A stretch of 64,000 nt of DNA from the NCBI RefSeq assembly GCF_030463535.1, contig NC_132888.1:23835269-23899268 (forward strand), in the 5' to 3' direction. Below are positions 24,801 to 36,523 of the stretch, piece after piece. Each line of letters starts with the position of its first letter. Position 1 is the first letter of the stretch. This DNA is from Salminus brasiliensis (lineage: Eukaryota > Chordata > Actinopteri > Characiformes > Bryconidae). The translations under genes were made by a program, and so were the position numbers. The notes under the pieces were generated by a model. The model was not told the DNA's origin and did no database searches. It saw only the letters and a list, made by a program, of their open reading frames with translations.

Positions 24801-25433
24801 TCAAGCCATGATCTTCTGAGGGATCTCTATGGAAGCCTTGAGGAAGATCGCGTTGTCGCGGATGTAGTTTCTCTTGCGGATCTCGTCGTGCGAGATGAAC
24901 TTGGGGTAGCCGAAGCCCAGCGTGCTCTCGTCCAGCGAGTTACGGCTGCTGCAGGGCTTCTGGAAGTTCTTCCAGTTGGGATCAGGGTTGAACGTCTCGG
25001 TGATGTGCTGCGGCTTGGACAGAGACGGGTCGCTCTGGTCCAGGATGGAGAAAGTCACCTTGTAGGCGAAGGGCCACTCAAGCAGGTTGTCGTACTCGCC
25101 GGGCAGCACGCGGATGTAGATGGAGAGGTGGGAGCCCTCGCCGCTGCCGTTGCCGTTGAGGAAGGCGGACACCTGCAGCTTGTAGCCGTAGCGGTGCGTG
25201 TAGAAGGGCGGACTGAAGAACTCGTGGTTGTTGTGCAACTTGGCCTCCTGCAGCTTGCGCGAATAGTCGCTCAACTTCCAGATGAGCACGCCGTCGTGGC
25301 TCACCGACAGCTCCTCCATCTCGCGCCGCAGCTCCATGATCTCCTGCCGCTGGCGCCCTACCAGGCTGCACATCATCGTCAGGTGGGACTTGGTGGTCTC
25401 TTCCAGGTGACGGCCGATCGCTAGCTTTGGGCA
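24801..25433 (-). CDS. traf4: traf4 coding exon 7 (coiled coil + MATH domain, stop)
   Basis: This last coding exon (633 nt, 210 codons plus TGA at 24801-24803) encodes residues 261-470. It starts with the final zinc-finger Cys/His (CPKLAIGRHLEE), then a heptad-like coiled coil (RQRQEIMELRREMEELS, about 287-303). The MATH/TRAF-C beta-sandwich follows from DGVLIWK, with FYTHRYGYKLQVSAFLNG and DPNWKNFQKP. The plus-strand reading frame over the same bases (24606-25424) is an antisense shadow of this GC-rich exon. Confidence 0.97.
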   Translation of the reverse strand, partial: CPKLAIGRHLEETTKSHLTMMCSLVGRQRQEIMELRREMEELSVSHDGVLIWKLSDYSRKLQEAKLHNNHEFFSPPFYTHRYGYKLQVSAFLNGNGSGEGSHLSIYIRVLPGEYDNLLEWPFAYKVTFSILDQSDPSLSKPQHITETFNPDPNWKNFQKPCSSRNSLDESTLGFGYPKFISHDEIRKRNYIRDNAIFLKASIEIPQKIMA

Positions 25434-28400
25434 CTGCAAGCATTAAAGACAAAATGGTATAATTCATATATTAATCAAACCTCAGTTGTCTTATTATTCC
25501 ATGTGTAGTCAATTGGACAAGACCTGTTTGATGTCTGAAGTGTACTTATTCATGCCACTTAGCACAGAAGCTATACGGCTTGTAGCAAATGATGGACACC
25601 AAATATCCCTTGGCTGATCAACTTTATTTGGGACTAAGAGGAAACTGTTTAAATCATTTTGCCCAACTATTCCTTTAAACGGAGCAGCACAGCATGTTTA
25701 CTGCTGCTCTAAGATTGCAGCTATCTCCAAAACTGAATATTGCATGCGCTGGCCTGGGCCTCTACTGGGAACTGTCCACATACATTTGTGCACTCTCTGT
25801 GTACACTTATCTACATCCCCTACGCTGGTTGGTAGGCATACACTACATTCATGTGCTTAGTCAGACCATCTACATTCCTCAACCCCCTTAGTCTGAAAAC
25901 ATAAGAGGAGCTGACAACATGAAGCCCATCTGCTTCCATGGCCGCAACGCTCTACATGCCTCTTTTTCTTTTTTTTAATGAAATTTACATCATGTTCAAA
26001 AATAGCCCAAAATGCACTGTCAGGATGGAAAAAAGTGTGATTCTCATTAAAATACATCCCGGGGGCGCGGAGCTGGAACTCGGAAGACGGCCATTGTTGG
26101 GGCGAGGCGTTTTTTCCCCCCTCCCCCCCGTAGGCTTTCATCGTCCATGTGAAATCCTAAACTGTTCATTTCAGAGGTGCAAACAAACGACAACAAACAA
26201 ATCCTGACATGTGCAATCCCACAGCGGAGAGGATGTAAACTTGCTCAGTGGAGCGGAGTGAGCGGTTGGGGAAGGGAAGGAACACTCACTCTGTGTTTGC
26301 AGCCGGCGTCCTTAAAGGGGCACAGCACCAACGCACTGCCGCAGCTTTCCTTCACGTGGGTGGCCAGGTCTTCACGGGCAATGTTGGGGGTGCCGCACTG
26401 GTTGGGGCACTGGACCGGGAAGCGAGGGCAGTGGTACTGGTGATTCTGGAGAAAGAGGGAGCATGAGTACGTTACTTGGGCTTCGAGGAGCACCTGTGTC
26501 ATGTGCTTTACTAACATGGACAAAAATACTTGACAGCAGTTCAATTATTATTATTATTATTATTATTTCATAAGTATGGTCAGTGTGACTTGACTGTATG
26601 CTACACATGTGGCACACAGAGGTTAGATATGTGGAAGTAACTGCATGCTTTCATGCTGATGAGATAATTCATATTCGGCTCGACTTGCTGAGCACAGTAT
26701 TATGGAAAACTCGGAAGCCAGGATTAGATCAATGTAAATGGTACGAAATCTTCTTTAATCATTTATTGTATCCTGAATGCAGGCCTTTGCTAAAAGATGA
26801 GGGGAAACGTGTGTATGTGTGGATGCAGGTGTGTGGAGAAAGGCTGGCTCGAGTTGGGGCTGACTGGCACCGAAATCGGCTCTGAAATGAAAGCCACTGT
26901 TCATGTAGTCATGGGCCCCCTGCCATCCCGCTCTATGGAGCCTTCATCGCCATTAATACACCACTGAGACACCTCTGTTCCATTAGCACCCAGTTTCAAA
27001 AAACACATACCTCTTACAAACATTGCACCACCTCACTATCCTAAATACCCACAACCTTTCCTGCCAGACCCTAAAACCAAACATAACACCACCCTCCTTT
27101 CAGTTTGTGAGCCTCTAGTAAACTCCATACAAGCAAACCTCCACAGCAGTCATGTTCACTCAGCTGAGGTAAGTCCATCTACAAGTTTTTCCATCTCCAT
27201 CCCAGTCATGACTCATTTATACATGGTTTCATATGTGAATCAAATTGGGACTCAATCCCAACCACTGTGGATCAAATTTAGAGATTCAAAGAAGCGACTC
27301 CAATTTGCCCTGCCGTGTGAACAAAGCCGGAGAAACCCCAAATTCCCACAAGGACTCCAGCATATGAGAACATAACTGGAAGGTACGGCTCAGCTGTCAC
27401 TCTGAAAGCTGCTGACTGATATACAGCTTGCCGAGTCGGTAGCTAGCTGGTTGGAGCGGTTCACTCCAGTCAAGGGACGGACCTGGATGGTGTCGTAGAC
27501 AAACTCTTTGCCGCAGTACTTGCAGGGCTGCGTGCGTTTTGGACACTCGGCCATGGTGTGCTGGGCGAGGAGCCTCCTCATCATCCTTGCCCCGCACTTA
27601 TTCTCACAGTACACACTCTCCTGAGGACAGATGCCCTGGTGGTTCTGAAAGAGAGACGAAGAGAAAGGCAGGCGTTAAATGATTGCCACTATAACTTGTT
27701 TTCATTGAGGCTTTTGTGAGCTTAAAAGCAACCAAAATTCAAATTGCTCATGTCACTGCATATGCAAACAATTTAGCGCAACTTCCTTAAGGGCAAATAA
27801 AAAAAAAAAACAAGATCCTAATAAAAAAAAAAAAAAAGACATTAAACTCAAACACGCCTCTTTTATAGATGGCGGAGCTTGTTTTCAGCATATGAAAATG
27901 GGTGTGGTGGCTTATTAGGCAATAGCAGTAGGCCTTATGGTGTAAAGCCTCAAGTTCTCTCAGTGTCTTTCAAGGAAAGGAACTCTGAACCCATACTGGG
28001 GAACAAGGCTTGTCATCAGTGTTTTTTTCTGATTAGTAGCAGCAGTTTCTGCTCCCTGAAGTTTGAATGGAATGAGAGCACAATGGGTTTGTCCTGTCCT
28101 GTCCTGTGTGGCTGTTCTCCACTGAGAAATGTTGGTCTTGTGAGTCTTTTGAACACGTCCTCCTCGTTTCAGATCATCTCGTTTCAGAACATTTGTTTGA
28201 GTGCTGTTGAACGATAGGGGCTGCCTTGCTTTTGGAAAGTGGTTATTTTGAAGTCTTGTCCCATTTCTAAAGACTTGAGCAACACACTATAAACGTTTCC
28301 TGGTATCCATGCACAATCAGGCAGAACCTGTGGAAACTCTACTCCCACCACTACACTGCTAACAAATATCCACACACTTTTTCCAGTGGAAAACTAGGCC

Positions 28401-30243
28401 AATCTCTGCAAGACCAAATGACTAAAGAGCTTATTCAGCAAGTCAACAGCCTTTCAGTCCTTATAAATAAAGGTGCTTCTGTGGCATCTTTGAGCAATGC
28501 CATAGAAGAACCACCTTTGGTTCCGTTAAGAACCACGTTCATAATAGAGCTGGGTAAATATGTACAACCGACAGCTACAGCTGTGCGCTTCCCAAAAGCA
28601 CGTCTAAAAAAAAAAAACAACAGCATTCCCTCATTCCCCAGAGTTGACCTGAGACGGGTTGGGGGCAGACATGACCGAGACAGCGTTCATACCTCGAAGG
28701 CCTCCCCCGTGAACTCGCTGCCGCAGAACTCGCACTTGACCTTGCGCTTGGGGCAGTCGTGCTGCAGGTGCTCCGGCAGGTCGCGGCGCGTCAGCTTGAC
28801 GGCGCAGCGGTTGGGGCAGGGGATCACGTTGAAGGCGCAGGTGGAGAAATGACCCTGAGGGAGCGGAACATAGGGCAAGTGTCAGCAAGTACGGAGTAGA
28901 CTTCCAGTGGGCTCAACGCGCTCACTCGCAATGCTAGACTGCACTATGGCAGTAAGGAGAGAGAGGGAGAGAGTGTTTTTAAAAAAGAAGCAGACGAGGA
29001 GATCCAGCACCACACCAGGTCTTCTGTTTCGCTGTTGTGTAAAACGGTTTTATCTCTGATGCTAGTTGGTAACTTGGTAAGTTATACAAAGGAAGCTTTG
29101 AAAAAATTACATTAAAGATGTGTCCAGACGCTTTTAGCTTTTATAAGACGCACAAGTAACATATATTCCCTTTTATGTCTTAGTTTTTAGATTGTGATAG
29201 ACTTAATTGTGATATTCAACTGGCAGATTCACAATAAGACATCGCAACCTACAGAACAGCACATAGCACAACAATAGTGCTAGGTAATGTAGCAAGTCTG
29301 TAGGCCACCGACCATTAACATAGCTAGCTAAAAAGCTGAGAGAGATTAGCTTGGAGATTTTACAAATGGCTAAAATGTGCTGGATGTCTGCGTGGGGCAG
29401 TGGTGGCTCAGCGGTTTGATCACCCTCACTGCTCCCCGGGTGCTGCTGTGGGCACGTGTTCTGACCACTAGTGTTTATGTGAGTGTGTGTTCACTGCAAG
29501 GATGGGTTAAAGGGTGGAGCAGAGTCGAGTAAAGTGGTGTAGGTACCATGCAGTGGAAAAGCGCCACAATACAGAAGAGACGCAGAGGGAAGAACAAACA
29601 AATAAGGAAGAAAAAAAAAAGAGCACTACAGAAGGGCGATGAGCAGTGAACTGACCTGCAGCTGCTTCATCTGACCGGTCCAGCGGCATCCCTCCTCACT
29701 GTGGATGCAGCGGATGGGCAGAGCCAGAATTTGCTGCTCCAGTTCTGGATCAGGATATATCTGCGACACATAAAACATGCAATAACGTTAGCGTATCCTC
29801 CCACATTAGCGCTGCTTTACGACTGCGACTACACTAAACGGACAAAAGTATTGAGACACCTGCTCATTCAGTGTTTCTTCTGAAATAAAAAGCATTTATA
29901 TATATATAAACATAAAAAAAATTGTCTTGATGTGAGGATTTGATTGCATTTAGTGACAAGAGCGTTAGTAAGGCCAGGATGTTTGATGGTCATCACCCCA
30001 TCTCATCCTCAAAAATACTGAATGGAGCATCAAGCATCATTCCAGAGAACACAGTTCTTCCACTACTCCACAGCTCAATGCCGGGGGGCTTCATACCCCT
30101 CTAGTCCACACTTGGCATTCTGCTCTAGATAGTCCTATTCTATTGGCAGTACTTCTCTAGATGTCTCCTTATTTGACCAAGGGTGCCCCAACCCTTTGCA
30201 TATTACTGTATCTATGACTGCTGCTTTACAGAGTAAACTGTGC

Positions 30244-30284
<41 letters not shown>

Positions 30285-33200
30285 AACGTCATGCAGTGGC
30301 CTCTGTATTTCCCTCTTGTCCATAAAGATGAAGAAGGATGAGGCAGTGCTCTATCCAATCAGCCCAAATCCTCTACCCCTGCACAGGGAAGCAGGATTTA
30401 CACTGATAGCAGCTCTCTCTCTCTCATACAAAGATTTGCTGTGTGTGGGGATCACACGCGAGGCAGTGCTGCGGGCATATCTGTCTGTCATCCTCAGAGT
30501 GAAATGAGGCTGAAGTTATTCCTTACTAGATCTGAAACCCGCCTCTAATCAGTGTGGAAACGCGTTCTGACAGTGGAGACTACAAAGCGGCCCACATCCG
30601 AAGTCCCTTCCAGCCAGTAAGAGCTCTTCTTTCTTTTCATGCAGCAAAAGTGAATTGGAGGGATTTGCATGAGGAAAGATTTGCTCTGGGACTCTTAAAG
30701 AAACTCAAGCACTCTATTTTTTTTAAGAAAGCATTTAGAGCGCCATCATCACAGGCTGAAGTGTCACGTATGTGGAGCCAAGCGGCTGGAAAAAAGAAAA
30801 GGATTCTCCAAAGCAAATGCTAATGCTTATTCACCGTTCCAGTGCAGGGGATTGTGGAGGGTAGCTTTAATAATGACCTTTTAAGAACACATCCTGTGTG
30901 AATCTGATGGGCTTAGGCAGCTCTGGGAGGAAACAAAAGGCTTTTGGGTTCACACTGTCTGACTACAGCTGCTGGAGTCAACTTACAGTCACTCAACCAC
31001 TCCCCCCGTTGCTCTTTGCCTCAGAGTGTGGAGAGAGCTGTTCGTTCTGAATGAAGTACCGAGCATGTCTGAATTCAAGAGAGCGCCAAAAGCCTCCATT
31101 CCAACACTGTTGTGTTCCTCGCAATCCAACATGGCAGGTCTAGCGGGTAGCAAACTCCAGGTAGCCACAGCAGTTCAGGGTCATCTCTTTAGCTAATGTG
31201 AAGTATAAGCTTGTAGCCTAAGACCAAAGACTTCAGGTGTGAATATGGTCATTGGGCAGATTTAAAACTAGCATTTAATGATGTATTCATTGAATTCCAG
31301 GTGACGCCAGGCTACAGAGCTGCTGTACATCCCAGGAACTTCTGGACTTCACAATGATCTTGCCATCTCCTCTGAGAACTCACTGGTCACTCCAGCTACA
31401 GAAGCACGAAGCCTTGGTGTATTAATGGATGATCCGTTATCGTTCTCAAGTCATGTCGCAAATTCAACATCCAGAGAATTCGACCCTTCCTCTCTAAAGA
31501 GGCCTAAAGAGGACCTGGAGTCGGCCATGACTACGGCGGCCTACGTCCTCAACCAAGTGAAAAACTCCATTTGAGACACAGGCAGTGTCAAGGCCGTCCA
31601 TATCGGAGATGGGCCCATGCTATATAGAGCTCACCCACTTCTCTAGTGCTCTTGGCTTTTGAGGAGAGTGGAGTTAGCCCACTGACCTCCTCACACCCAG
31701 CTTTAATGGATTACCCACTTTAAGCTCTCAGAAACACATGATGCAGTCCTGCCTACTTAACACATCCATGCAGAGCTGCACGCCGGCATGGCCAGATGAC
31801 TAAGCGAGTGGCGGTTTCCTTGAGAATTATTAAAAGTATGTGTTTAGGTGCAAAAGGCCTGTAATTGAGACCATTTATGAGATCAAGACTGATAGCTCGG
31901 ATATAGCCGAACTGTGGGAGTGCGCAGCCTCACCGGAGGGCTGAGCCTTAGTCGTTGGCGTTGGCTAGTATTTTTTTTTTTTAAACGCAGATGGCCTGGT
32001 GTTTCCCCTTCCCAGTGTGGTCTGATTAGACATTGAAAAGCGGGGCTGAGAAACAAGCCTAAACTCTAATTAAAGAGATTGAGTGGAATCCTCCTCCTTT
32101 GAAGGGTGTAGCACAGATGATGCAGGTTGTAATTTCCTCCCAGAAATAGTTTGGGAAAAGCGGTAGTTTTGGGGGTCTCCCTGAAATAGCTTGCCCCCCC
32201 CCCCCCTCGACTGTATCCACAGTATCTCTCTACGGCTTTCGGCGTCTTGACATCACGACCGTGTCGGGTGCCCTACAAACAAAGCCCTGGCTTAAAACTG
32301 CTGACGAAATTCAAGACGTATTTATCTTGGGCGCTACGCATTGACATATTCTGCACCATCCGGGGGACGGCACATCTTCCTTGTTCCAAGCAGAATGGAG
32401 ATCGAAACAAATTGAGATGATTCATCCCCTCCTCTCTCTCTCTCCCTCTCTCTCTCTCTCTCTTTCCGCCTCCTCCTCCTACCTCTGCGCTCCTTCTACC
32501 CACATCCGACACTGTCGGGGTAATGAGAAGCTTGCGGTCGCTGGTTAGTTGTCATTTGCAGGTGGGTTTTCCTGGGCCTCCAGCGCGAGGCCGTGGAGCT
32601 GCAGCAGAGGCCGACACCCTGCACTGGAGCTACGGGGCCGTGTGTATTTAGAGATAATGGTATGTCATACAGTATGCATGGCATGCCATTACCTATAAAA
32701 ACGGACAAAAGTACAGACAAACCTCAGGCTTCTAGGTGGCTGTTACCACCGCTTTGAGCTGTACGATGTACTTTAGTCAGTTTCTGTGGATAACAGTATG
32801 TTATACACCGTCATAAACCATAAGAAAGTCCATTTGAGATTACCTAGATTGCCATGGTGTGAGGTAGGTGTCCTGAAGTGAAAGCTCTTATTACGAGTTA
32901 GCTAAATGCTGTTGTTGAAGAAAAAACGCCCGTTATTTTGTTACCTACGTATTCCTGCTCAAGAAAAAGACTCCATCACTGATTGAGGTAGAAATATATT
33001 TTTAGCTATATGAGGTATAGGTTTCTACGAGTTGTCAGCTACATGCTCCAGATCTCCACTCCTTGTTAGCCACATCTTGCCATTATTTGTTAGCTACACA
33101 ATGTTGTTGAGGTCTAAGCTTCTAACACTTGTTGTTGGAGTTGACAAGTAATGAACGCTTACACTTCATGTTGTTGTTCTTGAAATAAAAGCTTCCATTT

Positions 33201-36200
33201 GCAAGCTAAAAGTTAGCTTGAAAAGTCATAAACCTTTCTGTTGGCTACATGTTGAGGTAAAAGCGGCCATTATTTGTCAGCTACATGCTGTTTTTGAGGT
33301 AAAGGTCTCCACTCCTTGTTAGCTACATCTTCATGTTGAGGTAAAAGCGGCCATTATTTGTCAGCTACATGCTGTTTTTGAGGTAAAGGTCTCCACTCCT
33401 TGTTAGCTACATCTTCATGTTGAGGTAAAAGCGGCCATTATTTGTCAGCTACATGCTATTTTTGAGGTAAAGGTCTCCACTCCTTGTTAGCTACATCTTC
33501 ATGTTGAGGTAAAAGCGGCCATTATTTGTCAGCTACATGCTGTTTTTGAGGTAAAGGTCTCCACTCCTTGTTAGCTACATCTTCATGTTGAGGTAAAGGC
33601 GGCCATTATTTGTCAGCTACATGCTGTTTTTGAGGTAAAGGTCTCCACTCCTTGTTAGCTACATCTTCATGTTGAGGTAAAAGCGGCCATTATTTGTCAG
33701 CTACATGCTGTTTTTGAGGTAAAGGTCTCCACTCCTTGTTAGCTACATCTTCATGTTGAGGTAAAGGCGGCCATTATTTGTCAGCTACATGCTGTTTTTG
33801 AGGTAAAGGTCTCCACTCCTTGTTAGCTACATCTTCATGTTGAGGTAAAGGCGGCCATTATTTGTCAGCTACATGCTGTTTTTGAGGTAAAGGTCTCCAC
33901 TCCTTGTTAGCTACATCTTCATGTTGAGGTAAAAGCGGCCATTATTTGTCAGCTACATGCTGTTTTTGAGGTAAAGGTCTCCACTCCTTGTTAGCTACAT
34001 CTTCATGTTGAGGTAAAGGCGGCCATTATTTGTCAGCTACATGCTGTTTTTGAGGTAAAGGTCTCCACTCCTTGTTAGCTACATCTTCATGTTGAGGTAA
34101 AAGCGGCCATTATTTGTCAGCTACATGCTATTTTTGAGGTAAAGGTCTCCACTCCTTGTTAGCTACATCTTCATGTTGAGGTAAAAGCGGCCATTATTTG
34201 TCAGCTACATGCTGTTTTTGAGGTAAAGGTCTCCACTCCTTGTTAGCTACATCTTCATGTTGAGGTAAAAGCGGCCATTTCTGTTCTATTTCTAGTTAGC
34301 TATACAAAGTACAGGCTTGCTTCACTTGCTAGCTACCTGCTGTTGTTGAGGTAAAAACGTTGGCTACTTATTAGCTTCATGCTGTTGAGGTAAAAGCAGT
34401 CATTATTTGTTAGCTACATGATGTTGTTGAGGTAAAGGTCTCCTCCATCTTAGCTACATCTTGAAGCTGAGGTAAAAACGTCAATTTCCGTTCTACTTCT
34501 AGGAAGCTATACAAAGTACAGGCTTGCTTCACTTGCTGGCTAACTGCTGTTGTTGAGGTAAAAGCTTCAAGCTAATTATTAGCTACATGTTGTTGTTGAA
34601 TACATGCATAAACTTGCCTAGAGTATAAGCTATCATTTCTAGTTAGCTATACGAAGTATATGCTTGCAATACTTGCTAGCTACCTGCTGTTGTTGAGGTA
34701 AAAACTATGGCTACTTTTTAGCTATATGATGTTGTTGAGGTCTAAGCTTCTAATGCTTGTTGTTGTTGAAGCGTTAGCATGTAGTACTTGTTAGCTCCAT
34801 GTTGTTGTTGTTGTTGTTGTTGTTGTTGAGGAAAAAGCTTCTATTACTCATTACCTACATCCTGCTGTTGCGGTATAACCGTCCATTGCTTGTTAGCTAC
34901 ATGTTGAGGTGAAGTGTAAAGCCAATGCCATTGCTAGGATGAATAGCGTAGATCTAAGAAAGGCTTAAGGTGTGTTACCTTTGCGTAGTCCAAGGGTAGC
35001 TGGTCCTCTGGGCACTTGAAGACCCCCTCGCTGCAAAGAAGCAAAGAAAAGCAGACGTTAATACCATCTCAACAGTGTAGAGGTACAGTATAGATTCCAT
35101 AATCATCATCATCATCATCATCATCATCTCTTCTCACAAAGCCAGAATTCGAACTCCAGATCAGTTTACGAGGCTGTGTTTATTGTAACACATGGATGTG
35201 TGTGAGGAGACCAAAAAAAAAGGTCTGCCAAATGAAGATGAGCTCAAAGCTCTCCAGCTTCTCCACCCTCGCATTCCAGCAGGAGAGCTGAGTAATCAAA
35301 CAGTGGCCCCAATCCAGCCTCAGCACACACCCAACCAAGCGTGCGCTACACCAGTCCACATAACGCTCTCTGAGCCACTGACTTTAATGTACTTGTCCTT
35401 TCCATCGCCAGGTCCCTCAGGACCTTTCCACAAATCTACACGGCCTCTGACATCAACCTGACCCACCTTTCTTCTGTCTGAAACGCATAATGGCTTTTGT
35501 CCAAAGCCACTCTTTGTTTTTTTTTGGGGGGGGGGCTTTTTTTTTTATCTCCTCCCTACTGTACTGGCTCATGTTTCCTTGCTTTTTTTCAGACAGCAAA
35601 GCAGTGACAACTACGTGGCATCTGAAAAGAACCGCTTTGCCAAGAAGGCCCTGCAGCAGTGGGCTAGCTTTTGTGCTTTTGTGTTGTGTGCCTGTCTCTC
35701 TGCCCACCAGGGAATTATTGATTACTTAAGTTCCTTGTTCCTGGGGTGGGACAGGCTGTATCGGGCAGTGAGTCTGCTTTGTTAGCTAGAGCGAAAAAAA
35801 GAGAGCTAGAAAGAAAAGGATAGACAGACAGAGAGAGCGAGAGGGAGACCGAGAGAGAGACACACTATACATGTATATACTCCAATTCCAAAGAAATTGT
35901 AGGAACATTTAATATATTAATTTTATATTTAATATTTTAAATATATAAATTATTCATTTGATCATCGCGTATGAAACATAAGACACTCTCAACATTCATT
36001 TAAGACTTTCCCAGTCATTTTAGATTCATCTTCAGCTCTGTTCTAGAGCTGTAATTCTAGAGGTTTTTTTTTAGCCCTCCGCTGAACGTCTCCCAGACGT
36101 CCCCCTTTTTTTTTTTAGATGCTGAGCTTATTGTGTGCACCAAACTCACTCATATCATGATCATAACCATGCATTCTCTGCAGCTACATTTATCCTATTG

Positions 36201-36492
36201 AAGATATTAATTCCATAGTGCCTGTTGCAATTATTTCCCAGTACAAAAAGCAAAAGGGTGAGATGGTGCGTATATGATATTGAGAGAGAAAAGCAGAGAT
36301 TGGGGGTGGGTGTGGGGGGCATGGAGGGGAGGGAAAGGGCCGGTGTGATTTAGGGTCATCTTAGAGGAGTGGAATAGCTCATTAGTGAGGCCCTTCTGGC
36401 AGCACGGCCTGTCCGCAGCACTGTTGTGTCACCATGAAATATTCACACTGGTAAATAATGGAAATGACTGCTGCAGATATCAGCAGTGGAAG

Positions 36493-36523
<31 letters not shown>

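Larger units (their letters stand above)
29761..34978 (-). other. traf4: traf4 intron 2 (5,218 bp)
   Basis: It holds a MITE fragment, a TG repeat, an L2 fragment, a CT-rich run (about 32430-32465) and the large 42/84-bp minisatellite. No extra coding exon is supported. Confidence 0.8.

Noticed and set aside
24606..25424. 272-codon plus-strand open frame
   Set aside because: It is the antisense of traf4 exon 7, kept open by GC-rich codon use; the minus strand encodes the unmistakable MATH domain.
28546..28565. ATAGAGCTGGGTAAATAT, similar to the end of the 50545 MITE
   Set aside because: Only one end is present and matching stops after about 11 bases; could be chance.
32880..34920. Regularly spaced repeats resembling a CRISPR array
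   Set aside because: The units are tandem with no unique spacers, in a vertebrate intron; it is a minisatellite.
35085..35100. TACAGTATAGAT, identical to the first 12 nt of miR-144, a miRNA that maps near TRAF4 in mammals
   Set aside because: The match stops after 12 nt and the partner arm of the hairpin is absent; taken as coincidence.
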